NCBI GenBank assembly: GCA_963748315.1
Contig: CAVVIK010000010.1
Location: forward strand, 382,825 to 446,824
DNA length: 64,000 nt
DNA from: DASPHG01 sp963748315
GTDB lineage: Bacteria; Actinomycetota; Thermoleophilia; Solirubrobacterales; Thermoleophilaceae
Reading direction: 5' to 3'
Under the pieces are notes generated by a model that saw only the letters and a list, made by a program, of their open reading frames with translations, had not been told where the DNA came from and did no database searches. The translations under genes were made by a program, and so were the position numbers. The first letter of the stretch is position 1. Each line of letters starts with the position of its first letter. Positions 47,083 through 55,844 of this stretch are shown here, one piece after another.

Positions 47083-48936
47083 GTGGCTCGCTCCCGCCTG
47101 CGCCGAGCAACCGTCGTCTTGGTTGGCGTGCTCGCCGTGGCTGTCGCACTGCCGCCCTTGGCCGGTGCGGTGCTCTCAGGCAAGAACGGACGCATCCTGT
47201 TCGTCAGCGGACGTCTGGGCCCCGACGGCGACGACAGCCAGTCGAAGCTTTTCCTCCGCCCGGTGACGAGCAGCACGGGCGCCGGCGGTCCCGCCACCGG
47301 GCCGTTGGATTCGACCGCCGGTCAGCACCGCCACCCGACCTGGTCCCCCGACCGGACCATGGTGGCCTACGCGCGCGGAGGCGGCTCCTGCAACCCGGCG
47401 TGCGACATCTTCGTGCTCGACCTGACGACGCCGGGTGCGACCCCGCAGAACATCACCAACACGCCGACGGTCACCGAGGATCGGCCAGCGTGGTCGCCTG
47501 ACGGCACGCGCATCGCTTACGAGTCCCTGTCCAACAACCAGGTCGACATCATCGTTGACTCGGACCCGTTGGCGGCGGGGGGCACGTCGAACCTGACGGA
47601 CTCGGCGTCCGTGACCGAGGGCAAACCGGCGTGGAGCCCCGACTCGGCGACGCTCTACTACAGCGTGGGCAACGTGAACGTGCCGCCGAACGGCAACACC
47701 AACGACGTGAAGATCTTCCAGGAGCCTGCTGACAACAGCGGAACCCCGACGCAGGTGGTTCATATCAGCGGCGCACATACCTTCCAGCCGTCGATCTCTC
47801 CGGACGGCACCAGCATCTGCTACACGCTCGGCACGACCGCGGGGCTCAACGCCAGCGCCAGCATCCTCGTCGCGCCCCTAGCTTCCGCGAGCTCCGGGAC
47901 GGTGCTCGCCACAGGCGACGGCGGCAACTACAACTGCACCTGGTCGCCCGACGGCACCAAGATCGCATATGTGCGCGGCGTCTTCACAAGTGGGGCGCTG
48001 GTCATGGAGGAGGCGGACAACAGCAGCCCGTCCGCGATCGAGCTGGAGGACGACGCGGGCAACTTCGACGGCAACCCGGACTGGGCGCCCGATGGGCGGC
48101 CGACGTGCCCCGACTTCACCGTCATCACGCGCAGGAACGAGCCCGTGACGATCCCGCTGGAATGCATCGACACCGGCCCGGATTACGAGCGGACTCCCGT
48201 GAGGGAGGGCATCGCAAACGACGGGAATCCCACGAACGGGACGCTTGGCCAGGTCGAGACAGGCGATCCGTCGCTGGTCACGTACACCCCCGATCAGGGC
48301 TTCACCGGCACCGACAGCATCAAGTTCATCGGCTTCGATGACTTTGGCTTCGGCACCGAGGTCGGCAGCGTCACGATTCAGGTGCTCGAGCCGGACAGCC
48401 CGGTGCTGCCGCCAGCGGCCGGCGGCGGGAGGGTCCCGACGTGCGCCGGGGAGATCGCCACGATCATCGGCACCGCGGGGTCCGATCCGCTGCTTGTCGG
48501 GACACCGAACGCGGATGTCATCGTGGGCCTGGGCGGCGACGATGAGATCAGCGGGGATGGTGGCAGCGACCGCATCTGCGGCAGTGGCGGCGACGACGAG
48601 CTCGGGGGCCGACGCGGCAACGACCGGCTGATCGGCGGCTCGGGGAAGGACCGCCTGCTCGGCAATGGCGGCCGAGACAGGCTGAAAGGGAAGGGCGGTC
48701 GCGACCGGCTGAAGGGGAACCGCGGCGGCGATCGGCTGAAGGGGAACCGCGGCCGAGACCGGCTCAGGGGAGGCGCAGGGCGCGACCGGCTGCGCGGCGC
48801 CGCCCGCGCAGATCGCCTCTTTGGCGGTCGCGGCGCTGATCGCATGTTGGGCGGCCCCGGACGCGATCTCTTACGCGGCGGTCCCGGAAGGGACCTGCTG
48901 CGCGGCGGACCCGGCCTCGATTCTGTGCGGCAGTAG
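47083..48936 (+). CDS. Secreted TolB-like propeller protein with basic RTX-like repeats
   Basis: 617 residues. A signal peptide (VVLVGVLAVAVALPPLAGAV) leads to a PD40/TolB-like propeller (about 25-340) with HPTWSPDRTMVAYARG, PAWSPDGTRIAYE and CTWSPDGTKIAYVRG. A cadherin/VCBS-like Ig segment with YTPDQGFTGTDSIKFIGFDD follows. The last 120 residues are glycine-rich nonapeptide-like repeats: GLGGDDEISGDGG and GNDRLIGG at first, then strongly basic GGRDRLKG and GPGRDLLRG units. RTX repeats normally bind Ca2+ through Asp; many here carry Arg or Lys instead. GTG start is supported by the TAGCGT box. Confidence 0.85.
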   Translation: MARSRLRRATVVLVGVLAVAVALPPLAGAVLSGKNGRILFVSGRLGPDGDDSQSKLFLRPVTSSTGAGGPATGPLDSTAGQHRHPTWSPDRTMVAYARGGGSCNPACDIFVLDLTTPGATPQNITNTPTVTEDRPAWSPDGTRIAYESLSNNQVDIIVDSDPLAAGGTSNLTDSASVTEGKPAWSPDSATLYYSVGNVNVPPNGNTNDVKIFQEPADNSGTPTQVVHISGAHTFQPSISPDGTSICYTLGTTAGLNASASILVAPLASASSGTVLATGDGGNYNCTWSPDGTKIAYVRGVFTSGALVMEEADNSSPSAIELEDDAGNFDGNPDWAPDGRPTCPDFTVITRRNEPVTIPLECIDTGPDYERTPVREGIANDGNPTNGTLGQVETGDPSLVTYTPDQGFTGTDSIKFIGFDDFGFGTEVGSVTIQVLEPDSPVLPPAAGGGRVPTCAGEIATIIGTAGSDPLLVGTPNADVIVGLGGDDEISGDGGSDRICGSGGDDELGGRRGNDRLIGGSGKDRLLGNGGRDRLKGKGGRDRLKGNRGGDRLKGNRGRDRLRGGAGRDRLRGAARADRLFGGRGADRMLGGPGRDLLRGGPGRDLLRGGPGLDSVRQ

Positions 48937-48948
48937 CGCCCGCCGGGG

Positions 48949-49834
48949 CTACGAAAGCAGCTCCTCGAGCCGCGCGGCTTCGTCCGGCGCCATCGTGTAC
49001 TCGTGGTCCGGCTCCGGGATAGCGGCGCTCACGCACGTCCTCGGCGAACGCCTCGACACCCGCGACCATCTGCTCGCGCACGTTCGCGTAACGCTTGACG
49101 AAGCGAGCTGCATGGCCGTCGTAGATGCCCAGCAGGTCGTGGAACACGAGCACCTGGCCGTCTGTTGACGGGCCGGCGCCGATCCCGATGACGGGCACGT
49201 CGAGCTTCGGCACGATCATCTCGCTGACGGCGCTCGGAATCGCCTCGAAGACGATCGCGAAACAGCCGGCCTCCTGGAGCGCGAGCGCGTCCTCGCACAC
49301 CTCGAGCGCGCGGTCGGCCGTCCGCCCCTGCGAGCGGTAGCCGCCGAGCGACACGGCGGTCTGAGGCGTCAGGCCGACGTGGCCCATCACCGGGATGCCC
49401 GCGTCGACAATCGCCTTCGCGCGCTCGACGGAGGACCCACCTCGCTCGAGCTTGACCGCGTCGCAGCCCGCCTCCTTGACGAACCGCTGCGCGGTGCGCA
49501 CGGCGACCTCATTCGACTCCTCGTATGAGCCGAACGGCAGGTCGCCCACGAGGAACGGCGTCGTCAGCCCGCGTCGCGCGGCGGCCGCGAGCATCAGCAT
49601 CTCCTCGGTCGAGACGGGCACGGTCGACGGGTAGCCGAGGACCGTCATCGCCCCGGAGTCGCCGACGAGCACGAGGTCGACGCCCGCGTCTTCCGCGACC
49701 TTTGCGGAGGGGTAGTCGTACGCGGTGACCATGACGATCGGCTCGCCGAGGGCCTTCTTCTCGCCCAGGGTCGAGAGGGTGACCGCCTTGCGCTTGCGCG
49801 GAGGGGCGGGTGTCACCCGCGGTGCGGCGCTCAT
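48949..49834 (-). CDS. panB: 3-methyl-2-oxobutanoate hydroxymethyltransferase (frameshift near the 3' end)
   Basis: First step of pantothenate synthesis: ketoisovalerate plus methylene-THF gives ketopantoate. MVTAYDYPSAKVAEDAGVDL, LVGDSGAMTVLGY, VKLERGG, MGHVGLTPQ and VIGIGAGPSTDGQVLVFHDL are all family motifs. One extra base near 49019 (after RERRYP) throws off the last ~22 residues. In the next frame they read EPDHEYTMAPDEAARLEELL and stop at 48949. ATG overlaps the panD stop. Confidence 0.93.
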
Positions 49835-50211
49835 GACAGCAGCTCCGCGACGGCGCTGTCGACTGTGATGATTTCGTTGTCAGCGTTCACGTGCACGACG
49901 ACGGGCTCGTACATCTCGAGCTCCTCCTTCTCGTACTCCCCATACGACACGACGATGACCGTGTCGCCCGTGTGGACCAACCGCGCGGCCGCTCCGTTGA
50001 TCTTGATCTCGCCGGAGCCGCGCGCGCCGGCGATTGTGTAGGTCTCGAAGCGCGCGCCGTTGTCCACATCGAGCACGTGCACCAGCTCGTGCTCGAGGAT
50101 GTCGGCGGCTTCGAGCAGGTCCGCATCGACCGTGATCGAGCCGACGTAGTGAAGGTCGGACCCGGTCACCGTCGCGCGGTGGATCTTCGATTTGAGCATC
50201 GTCCTTCTCAT
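49831..50211 (-). CDS. panD: Aspartate 1-decarboxylase precursor
   Basis: Makes beta-alanine for pantothenate. 126 residues, normal length. Self-cleavage occurs at Gly24-Ser25 in LHYVGSITVD, giving the pyruvoyl group on Ser25. MLKSKIHRATVT and NGAAARLVHTGDTVIV are conserved. It lies between panC and panB with overlapping ends. Confidence 0.96.
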   Translation of the reverse strand: MRRTMLKSKIHRATVTGSDLHYVGSITVDADLLEAADILEHELVHVLDVDNGARFETYTIAGARGSGEIKINGAAARLVHTGDTVIVVSYGEYEKEELEMYEPVVVHVNADNEIITVDSAVAELLS

Positions 50212-51070
50212 CGGTCCCCCGTCAGAATCGTGTTGTCGATCAAACGTGCACGGCCTACCTGCGCCGCCACGGCCAATAGCGTCGAGCCGTTCACGCGCTC
50301 GACGGGTGCGAGGTCTTTCGCCGACCTGAGCTCGAGGTATTCGGGCTCGAGGCCGGCCTGCTGAAGCTGTTCGCGCGCCGCCGCCAGGACGTCGTCAGCG
50401 TTCGTCCGCCCCTCGGCAACGACCGCCTCCGCCGCCTGCAGGGCGCGGTTGAGGCCGAGCGCGCGCTCGCGCTCCTCAGCCGAGAGGTAAGCGTTGCGCG
50501 AGCTGAGGGCGAGCCCGTCCGGCTCGCGGACCGTCGGGCACACCTCGATCCGCACCGGCATGTCGAGGTCGCGCACGAGCTTGCGGATGACGAGCGCCTG
50601 TTGCGCGTCCTTCTGGCCGAAGTACGCGACGTCGGGCCCGACCATGTTGAAGAGCTTCGTGACCACCGTCGTCACGCCGGCGAAGTGGCCCGGCCGGGCG
50701 GCGCCGCACAGGACGTCGGTGACGCCCGCGATTTCCACCGTGGTCGAGAAGCCGTGGGGGTAGACCTCGTCGTGGTCGGGCGCGAAGAGGATGTCGGCGC
50801 CGCACTCCTCCGCCAGTCGCGCATCGCGTTCCTCGTCGCGCGGATATGCCTCCAGGTCTTCGCCCTCGCCGAACTGCTTCGGGTTGACGAAGAGCGACAC
50901 GACGACCGTCTCGCACTCCTCGCGCGCGCGCCTGATGAGGGAGAGGTGCCCTTCGTGCAGGAAGCCCATCGTGGGTACGAGGCCTACTCGCGGCTGAGAA
51001 CCAGCTCGGCCGGCATCCGCCGCCCGATCAGCTCGCGCCTCAGGTCGGCAACTGTGCGAGCGGTCTTCAT
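50208..51070 (-). CDS. panC: Pantothenate synthetase (frameshift near the 5' end)
   Basis: Joins pantoate and beta-alanine using ATP. The main frame reads from VPTMGFLHEGHLSLIRRARE, with SLFVNPKQF, FGQKDAQQALVIRKLV and SSRNAYLSAEER, to 50208. The first 28 residues (MKTARTVADLRRELIGRRMP...) start at the ATG at 51070, which overlaps the DUF2520 stop (ATGA). A G missing near 50990 separates the parts; restoring it gives SREVGLVPTMGF. A start at 50969 would drop the conserved PTMG strand. Confidence 0.92.
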
Positions 51071-51792
51071 GCTGCGATCGCCCTTGTGCGCTCGACCAGC
51101 GCGTCGAAGAGGGGCAGAAGCTGGGGCGAGGCGGCGGATATCGCCTGCCGCTGCGCCGTGACGGTGTGCTCGTCCCCGCGCGCGACCGGGCCGGTCAGCG
51201 CCGCCTCGGGGCCGAGCGCGACCCAGTTCTCGACCGTGGTGCGGACGAGCGGGGCGAGCAGGCGGCGCGCCTGGGCCGGCTCGAGGCCCGCGTCCCGCGC
51301 GACCTCCTCGGCCATCGCCTGGAGCGTGACGAGGAAGTTCGACGCCACCGACGCGGCGGCGTGGTAGGCGGCCCGCTTGTGGTCCGGCAGCTCGAACGGG
51401 ATCATCCCGAGCCCCTCGGCGAGCGTGCGCGCGGTCTCGAGCGCCTCGGGGGTCGAGCCGGCGATCGCGCAGCCGATTCCGCGCAGGTCCGGGGTGTCGC
51501 CGCCGGTGAAGGTCTGCAGCGGGTGGAACCCGAAAACGTGGGCCCCGCCGCGGGCGGCGGGGCGAAGTGCGGCGAGTGAGGTGGCCCCGCTCGTGTGCCC
51601 GACCAGGTCCGCGCTGCCGGCGACGGTCTCGGCCGCGGCCGTGATCTCGGCATCGGGGACACAGAGCAGGATCACGTCCGCCGTGGGCACCTCGCCACGC
51701 CCGGCGGGGCCGTCCACGTCGTAGCCCGCGTCGCGCAGGGCGGCCGATAGCGCCGTCCCGAGACGGCCCTTTCCGACGATTCCAAGTTTCAT
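51067..51792 (-). CDS. Rossmann-fold DUF2520 protein in the pantothenate operon
   Basis: 241 residues. The N-terminal NAD(P)-binding loop is LGIVGKGRLGTALSAAL, then VILLCVPDAEI and HTSGATSL. The C-terminal DUF2520 helical domain has DHKRAAYHAAASVASNFLVT and RRLLAPLVRTTVENW. The overall design resembles ketopantoate reductase and F420-dependent reductases. It is first in the operon DUF2520-panC-panD-panB, and no panE gene is in the window. A role in ketopantoate reduction is an inference from fold and position. Confidence 0.85.
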   Translation of the reverse strand: MKLGIVGKGRLGTALSAALRDAGYDVDGPAGRGEVPTADVILLCVPDAEITAAAETVAGSADLVGHTSGATSLAALRPAARGGAHVFGFHPLQTFTGGDTPDLRGIGCAIAGSTPEALETARTLAEGLGMIPFELPDHKRAAYHAAASVASNFLVTLQAMAEEVARDAGLEPAQARRLLAPLVRTTVENWVALGPEAALTGPVARGDEHTVTAQRQAISAASPQLLPLFDALVERTRAIAA

Positions 51793-51840
51793 GGTGGTGG
51801 GTCCGTTCTCCGGCGGCGGAGTAACGGCCTGAAAGAAGGA

Positions 51841-51846
51841 TAGCCT
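51841..51846 (+). promoter_or_regulatory. Candidate -10 box of the UDG-tsaE-tsaB operon
   Basis: TAGCCT ends 9 nt before the ATG at 51856. Confidence 0.45.
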
Positions 51847-51855
51847 GGCGCGGAG

Positions 51856-52482
51856 ATGGCGACGCCGGAGGAACGCCGGGAGCAGCTCGTCGAGCTCTAC
51901 AGCAGCCTGCGTGACCACGAATGCCCGTTGAGCGCCGGCCGCAGAAAGCTCGTGTTTGGCGCCGGGAACGCCGACGCCGACCTGATGTTCGTGGGCGAGG
52001 CGCCGGGCGCGCGTGAGGACGAGCTTGGCCTGCCGTTCGTCGGGCCGGCCGGGCAGCTGCTCGAGCAGCTTTTGGGCGAGATCGGCCTCGAGCGCAAGGA
52101 CGTGTTCATCAACAACGTTCTCCAATGTCGCCCCCCTGGCAACCGCGATCCGATGCCCGAAGAGGTCGAGGAGTGCAAGCCGTTTCTACTGAAGCGGATC
52201 GAGCTGATTGAGCCGCAGGTGATCTGCACGCTCGGGAACTATTCGACCAAGCTCCTGACGGGGAGCCCACGCGGGATCACCAAGGTCCACGGCGAGCCGC
52301 AGCCCAGGGAGATCGGGGGCCGCAGCGTGATCCTTTACCCGCTCTTCCACCCGGCAGCGGCACTGAGGTCGACATCGGTGCTGGACCTGCTTCGCGCCGA
52401 CATCCACCGGCTGCCTGAGCTAATCGAAGAACACGTCCCGGAGCCCGCTGCCGATGAAGAGCAGCTCGGCCTCTTCGGCTGA
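51856..52482 (+). CDS. Uracil-DNA glycosylase, family 4 (UDGa type)
   Basis: Removes uracil from DNA. 208 residues. Motif 1 is GEAPGAREDELGLPFVG; motif 2 is FHPAAALR. Family 4 enzymes hold a [4Fe-4S] cluster with four Cys; three are present (C23 in HECPL, and those in LQCRPPGN and EECKPF). The first of the usual CxxC pair is Asp20 here. The C-terminus QLGLFG resembles clamp-binding peptides. ATG follows TAGCCT by 9 nt. tsaE begins inside its 3' end. Confidence 0.92.
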   Translation: MATPEERREQLVELYSSLRDHECPLSAGRRKLVFGAGNADADLMFVGEAPGAREDELGLPFVGPAGQLLEQLLGEIGLERKDVFINNVLQCRPPGNRDPMPEEVEECKPFLLKRIELIEPQVICTLGNYSTKLLTGSPRGITKVHGEPQPREIGGRSVILYPLFHPAAALRSTSVLDLLRADIHRLPELIEEHVPEPAADEEQLGLFG

Positions 52483-52840
52483 GACCGAGCGGCTGGGGGC
52501 CGAGCTGGCGAAGTCGCTGCGGCCCGGCGACCTGGTGTTGGTCAGCGGCGAGCTCGGCAGCGGCAAGACGACGTTCGTCCGCGGGGCGTGCCGCGCGCTC
52601 GGCGTCGCGGCGCCCGTGACGAGCCCGACGTTCACGATCGGCCATCTCTACGACGGCGACGTCGAGATCGCGCACCTCGACCTCTACCGCGTCAGCGAGA
52701 TCGACCCGGCGATCCTGGAGGACTACGTGACACCCGAGCGGATCACGTTCGTCGAATGGCCGCTGCCGCTCGCGGAGGCGACGCACCACGTCCGGCTCGA
52801 GCACGCGGGCGGCGACAGGCGGACAATCGAGGTGGAATGA
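52454..52840 (+). CDS. tsaE: tRNA threonylcarbamoyladenosine biosynthesis ATPase TsaE
   Basis: 128 residues. Walker A is GELGSGKTTFVRG (32-44), then SPTFTIGHLYDGDVEIAHLD with the conserved YxG..HxD pattern, and ITFVEWP as Walker B. It drives turnover of the TsaB-TsaD complex that makes t6A37 in tRNAs. It overlaps the UDG gene by 29 nt and tsaB by 4 nt. Confidence 0.94.
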   Translation: MKSSSASSAETERLGAELAKSLRPGDLVLVSGELGSGKTTFVRGACRALGVAAPVTSPTFTIGHLYDGDVEIAHLDLYRVSEIDPAILEDYVTPERITFVEWPLPLAEATHHVRLEHAGGDRRTIEVE

Positions 52841-53502
52841 CGATCCTCGGGTTCGACACGTCGACCGCCGCATCGGTCGCCGCCGTCCTGTGCCCAGATG
52901 GGGAGCTGTTCGAGAATGCGCCCTCACCGGCACGGCTGCTCGAACGCCCTGCGCACGCGAGCGAGCTCCTCCCCGCGGTCGACGACGTGATGTCGCGGGC
53001 GGAGGTCGAATTCGCCGACCTGGACGCCATCGCCGTCGGCGTCGGGCCGGGTACGTTCACCGGCCTGAGGATCGGCGTCGCGACTGCGCGCGCGCTCGCC
53101 AAGGCGAACGACCTTCCAGTCCGTGCCGTCTCGTCGCTGGAGGCGCTGGCGGCGGGCATGACGGGCAGCTCGCGGCTCGCGCTGATCGACGCGAAGCGCG
53201 GCGAGGTGTACGCCGCGCTCTTCGAGGGCGACGAAGAGCGCTGGCCACCAACCGTCCTCGCCATCGATGCGCTGGTCGAGCGCCTTCGCTCGGCGCCGAC
53301 GACCCCGCTGGCGGCGGGCGACGGGTCGCTACGATTTCGCGACGAACTGGAAGCCGCCGGCGTGGCGGTGGCGCCCGCTGAGTCCCCGCTACACGTCGTA
53401 AGTGCGGGGCACCTCTGCAGGCGTGCGCTCGACGCGCCGGACGTCGCACCTGAGCAGGTGGTTCCGAACTACCTGCGCGAGCCCGACGCACTACCGAGAT
53501 GA
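52837..53502 (+). CDS. tsaB: tRNA threonylcarbamoyladenosine biosynthesis protein TsaB
   Basis: 221 residues of the ASKHA fold. ILGFDTSTAASVAAVL at the N-terminus, IAVGVGPGTFTGLRIGVATA, and LIDAKRGEVYAALF are diagnostic. It is the scaffold partner of TsaD. ATG overlaps the tsaE stop (ATGA). It overlaps rimI by 4 nt. Confidence 0.94.
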   Translation: MTILGFDTSTAASVAAVLCPDGELFENAPSPARLLERPAHASELLPAVDDVMSRAEVEFADLDAIAVGVGPGTFTGLRIGVATARALAKANDLPVRAVSSLEALAAGMTGSSRLALIDAKRGEVYAALFEGDEERWPPTVLAIDALVERLRSAPTTPLAAGDGSLRFRDELEAAGVAVAPAESPLHVVSAGHLCRRALDAPDVAPEQVVPNYLREPDALPR

Positions 53503-53966
53503 ACGAGAACGTCGAGATCCGCCGACTCACCTATTCGGACCTTCCGCATGTGATCGCGATCGAGCGACGGGCCTTCCCTACGCCGTGGTCGCTGTCCATG
53601 TTCGTCCTCGAGCTCTCGAAGCCGTCCGGCATCTGTCTCGCGGCCACGCAGAACGGCCGGCTCGTGGGGTACCTGGTCTGCTCCCGCTACGACACCGTCT
53701 GGCACGTCATGAACGTCGCGATCGACCCCGCGCGGCTGCGTGAGGGGATCGCTAGCACGCTGATGACCCACCTCTTCGAGACCGCCGACCGCCCGCACGA
53801 GCAGTACACGCTCGAAGTGCGGGAGTCGAACGACGGAGCGATCGCGCTTTACGAGCGGTTCGGGTTCCGCGGCGCGGGACACCGCCGGGCCTACTACCAC
53901 GACAACCGCGAGGACGCCCTGATCATGTGGCGAACGGTCCCGGCCCGGCGCGCTACGACCGCTTGA
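53499..53966 (+). CDS. rimI: Ribosomal-protein-alanine N-acetyltransferase RimI-like
   Basis: 155-residue GNAT enzyme. Acetyl-CoA motif A is VAIDPARLREGIASTLMTHL (usually RxxGxG/A). LEVRESNDGAIALYERFGF and HRRAYYHDNREDALIMWR form motif B and the family end. RimI sits between tsaB and tsaD in many bacteria. The stop overlaps the tsaD TTG (TTGA). Confidence 0.92.
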   Translation: MNENVEIRRLTYSDLPHVIAIERRAFPTPWSLSMFVLELSKPSGICLAATQNGRLVGYLVCSRYDTVWHVMNVAIDPARLREGIASTLMTHLFETADRPHEQYTLEVRESNDGAIALYERFGFRGAGHRRAYYHDNREDALIMWRTVPARRATTA

Positions 53967-54947
53967 TCCTCGGGATCGAGACCAGCTGCGACGACACCTG
54001 TGCCGCGCTCGTCACCCGTGACGGCGCGATCCGGGCCAACGTCGTCGCGTCGCAGGGCCTGCTGCACGAACGTTATGGCGGCGTAGTGCCGGAGATCGCG
54101 TCGCGCCAGCACCTCGAGGTGCTCGACTCGGTGGTGGACGACACGCTCGAGCGCGCAGGGCGCGACGCTCGCCGACGTCGAGGAGATGGCGGTCACGCGC
54201 GGGCCCGGGCCTGATCGGCGCGCTACTCGTGGGGGTTTCCGCTGCGAAGGCGCTGGCAGCGGCACGCCGGCTCCCGCTCTCGCCCGTGGATCACCTGCAC
54301 GGCCACGTCACCGCCTCGATGCTTGGCGACGAGCCCGTCGAACCGCCGTATCTCGTGCTCGTCGCGAGCGGCGGGCACACGTTTCTCGCCCGCGTCGACG
54401 ACCCGAGCGAGTACCGCGTGCTCGGAGAGACGCTCGACGACGCCGCCGGCGAGGCCTTCGACAAGGGGGCGCGCCTGCTCGGCCTCGGCTATCCAGGCGG
54501 GCCCGAGATCGATCGCCTGGCGCGCGACGGCGACCCGACCGCGTTCGACTTCCCGCGCTCCCAGCCCGGCGACGGCCTCGACTTCTCGTTCAGCGGGCTG
54601 AAGACCTCGCTCCTCTACACGCTGCGCGACAGCGTTTAGGGACGGAGCGGAGCTCCGTCCCAGCACCGGACCTCGCCGCGTCCTATCAGCGGGCGATCGT
54701 GGACGCCCTGATCGCGCGGCTCGAGCAGGCCCTCGAGCGCGAGGGGCTCGAGCAGGTCGCACTCGGCGGCGGGGTGGCGGCGAACCGGGAGTTGCGCGAG
54801 CGGGCGAAGGCGCTCGACGCGCGCGTTTGGGTGCCGCCGATCGAGCTGTGTACCGACAACGCGGCGATGATCGCCGGGGCGGCGCGCTTCGGGCGTGCAC
54901 TGCCTTACCCCGAGTACCTCGACCTCGACGCGGCGGCGCGGCTGTGA
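53963..54947 (+). pseudogene. tsaD: tsaD (t6A synthase catalytic subunit), broken by two indels and a palindromic insertion
   Basis: TTG at 53963 gives the exact family start LILGIETSCDDTCAAL. VVPEIASRQHLEVL with the metal His follows. Then come three lesions: an extra base near 54158 (before GATLADVEEMAVTRGPG), another near 54208 (before LIGALLVGVSAAKAL), and an insertion after LKTSLLYTLRDS that adds a stop at 54637. Beyond it DLAASYQRAIVDALI, VALGGGVAANRELRE and ELCTDNAAMIAGAARFG are intact. Removing 54634-54662 (29 nt) would fuse DS directly to APDLAASYQ in frame. TsaD is normally essential. The two single-base changes may be errors; the palindrome cannot easily be one. Confidence 0.88.
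54639..54661. repeat. Palindromic element inside tsaD
   Basis: Two 10-bp arms, GGGACGGAGC and its complement, flank a 3-nt loop GGA. It belongs to a family different from the GGGGTCWGACCCC palindromes, but its size and its disruption of a coding frame are REP-like. The TAG just before it ends the upstream reading frame. Confidence 0.8.
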
Positions 54948-55186
54948 AGCACGTCGTGCTTTACGGCAAGGCGGGCTGCCACCTTTGCGACGAGGCGCGC
55001 GAGGTCGTTGCCGCCGTGCGCGAGCAGCACCCGTTCGAGCTCGAGGAAGTCGACGTCTCGACGGACCCGGAGCTTCACAACGTGTACGGCGAGCGCATCC
55101 CGGTGCTCGCGCTCGACGGCGACGAGCTGTTCGAGTTCCACGTGGACGCTGAGGAGCTCGCGCGACGGCTACAGTCCGACCGGTGA
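54944..55186 (+). CDS. Glutaredoxin-like (DUF836) protein
   Basis: 80 residues of thioredoxin fold. The active site is C12-H-L-C15 in YGKAGCHLCDEA. Near the cis-Pro, YGERIPVLALDGDELFEFHV matches DUF836 proteins. A general thiol-disulfide role is likely. GTG overlaps the tsaD stop. The rex start overlaps its end, and the rex -10 box lies in its last codons. Confidence 0.85.
   Translation: MKHVVLYGKAGCHLCDEAREVVAAVREQHPFELEEVDVSTDPELHNVYGERIPVLALDGDELFEFHVDAEELARRLQSDR
55170..55175 (+). promoter_or_regulatory. Candidate -10 box of rex
   Basis: TACAGT, inside the glutaredoxin-like gene, ends 7 nt before the rex GTG, so rex may be transcribed both with the operon and alone. Confidence 0.45.
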
Positions 55187-55842
55187 GCTTCCAAGGCTTT
55201 CAGGAGCTCTCCGAGCGCGGGACCGAGCGCCTCTCGCTCGGTGTTGCGGCGCGGCTCTCGCGGTACCTCCAGGTGCTGACGCAGGCGAAGAAGATGGGGA
55301 AGGAGACGATCTCCTCGCAGGAGCTCGCCGACTACACCCACGTCAACTCGACGCAGATCCGGCGCGACCTGTCCGGTTTCGGCAAGTTCGGCAAGCGCGG
55401 CGTCGGCTACAACGTCGACTCGCTCGTGTCGCAGATCCGGAAGATCCTGCGCACCGCGGGGCAGCACAACATCGCGCTGTTCGGCGCCGGGCACCTCGGG
55501 CGCGCGATCGCGAGCTCAGACATCTTCGCCGACCACGGCTTCCGCGTGGTCGCCATCTTCGACGCGGACCAGGACAAGGTGGGGGATCGGATTACCGATC
55601 ACCTCGTCGTACGGCCGTACGACGAGGTGAAGCAGGTCGTCGCCGAAGAGGAGATCGTCGTCGGAGTGCTCGCAGTCCCATCGGACGCGGCTCAGCAGGT
55701 CGCGGACGATCTTGTCGGAGCGGGGGTGAAGATCATCTTCAACTACTCCGAGGCTCTGTTACAGGTGCCTCCGGAGGTCACCGTGCACACCTCCAGCCCG
55801 GCCGTGGACCTGCTCTACGCGCTGTACTTCTACCTGACCTGA
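55183..55842 (+). CDS. rex: Redox-sensing transcriptional repressor Rex
   Basis: 219 residues. The winged helix (about 18-80) has LGVAARLSRYLQVLTQAKK and STQIRRDLSGFGKFGKRGVG. The Rossmann domain binds NADH through ALFGAGHLGRAIA (98-110). The C-terminal helix ends AVDLLYALYFYLT. Rex senses the NADH/NAD+ ratio and represses respiratory and fermentative genes. No Rex operator (TTGTGAA-like) was recognised in the window. Confidence 0.95.
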   Translation: MSFQGFQELSERGTERLSLGVAARLSRYLQVLTQAKKMGKETISSQELADYTHVNSTQIRRDLSGFGKFGKRGVGYNVDSLVSQIRKILRTAGQHNIALFGAGHLGRAIASSDIFADHGFRVVAIFDADQDKVGDRITDHLVVRPYDEVKQVVAEEEIVVGVLAVPSDAAQQVADDLVGAGVKIIFNYSEALLQVPPEVTVHTSSPAVDLLYALYFYLT

Positions 55843-55844
55843 AC

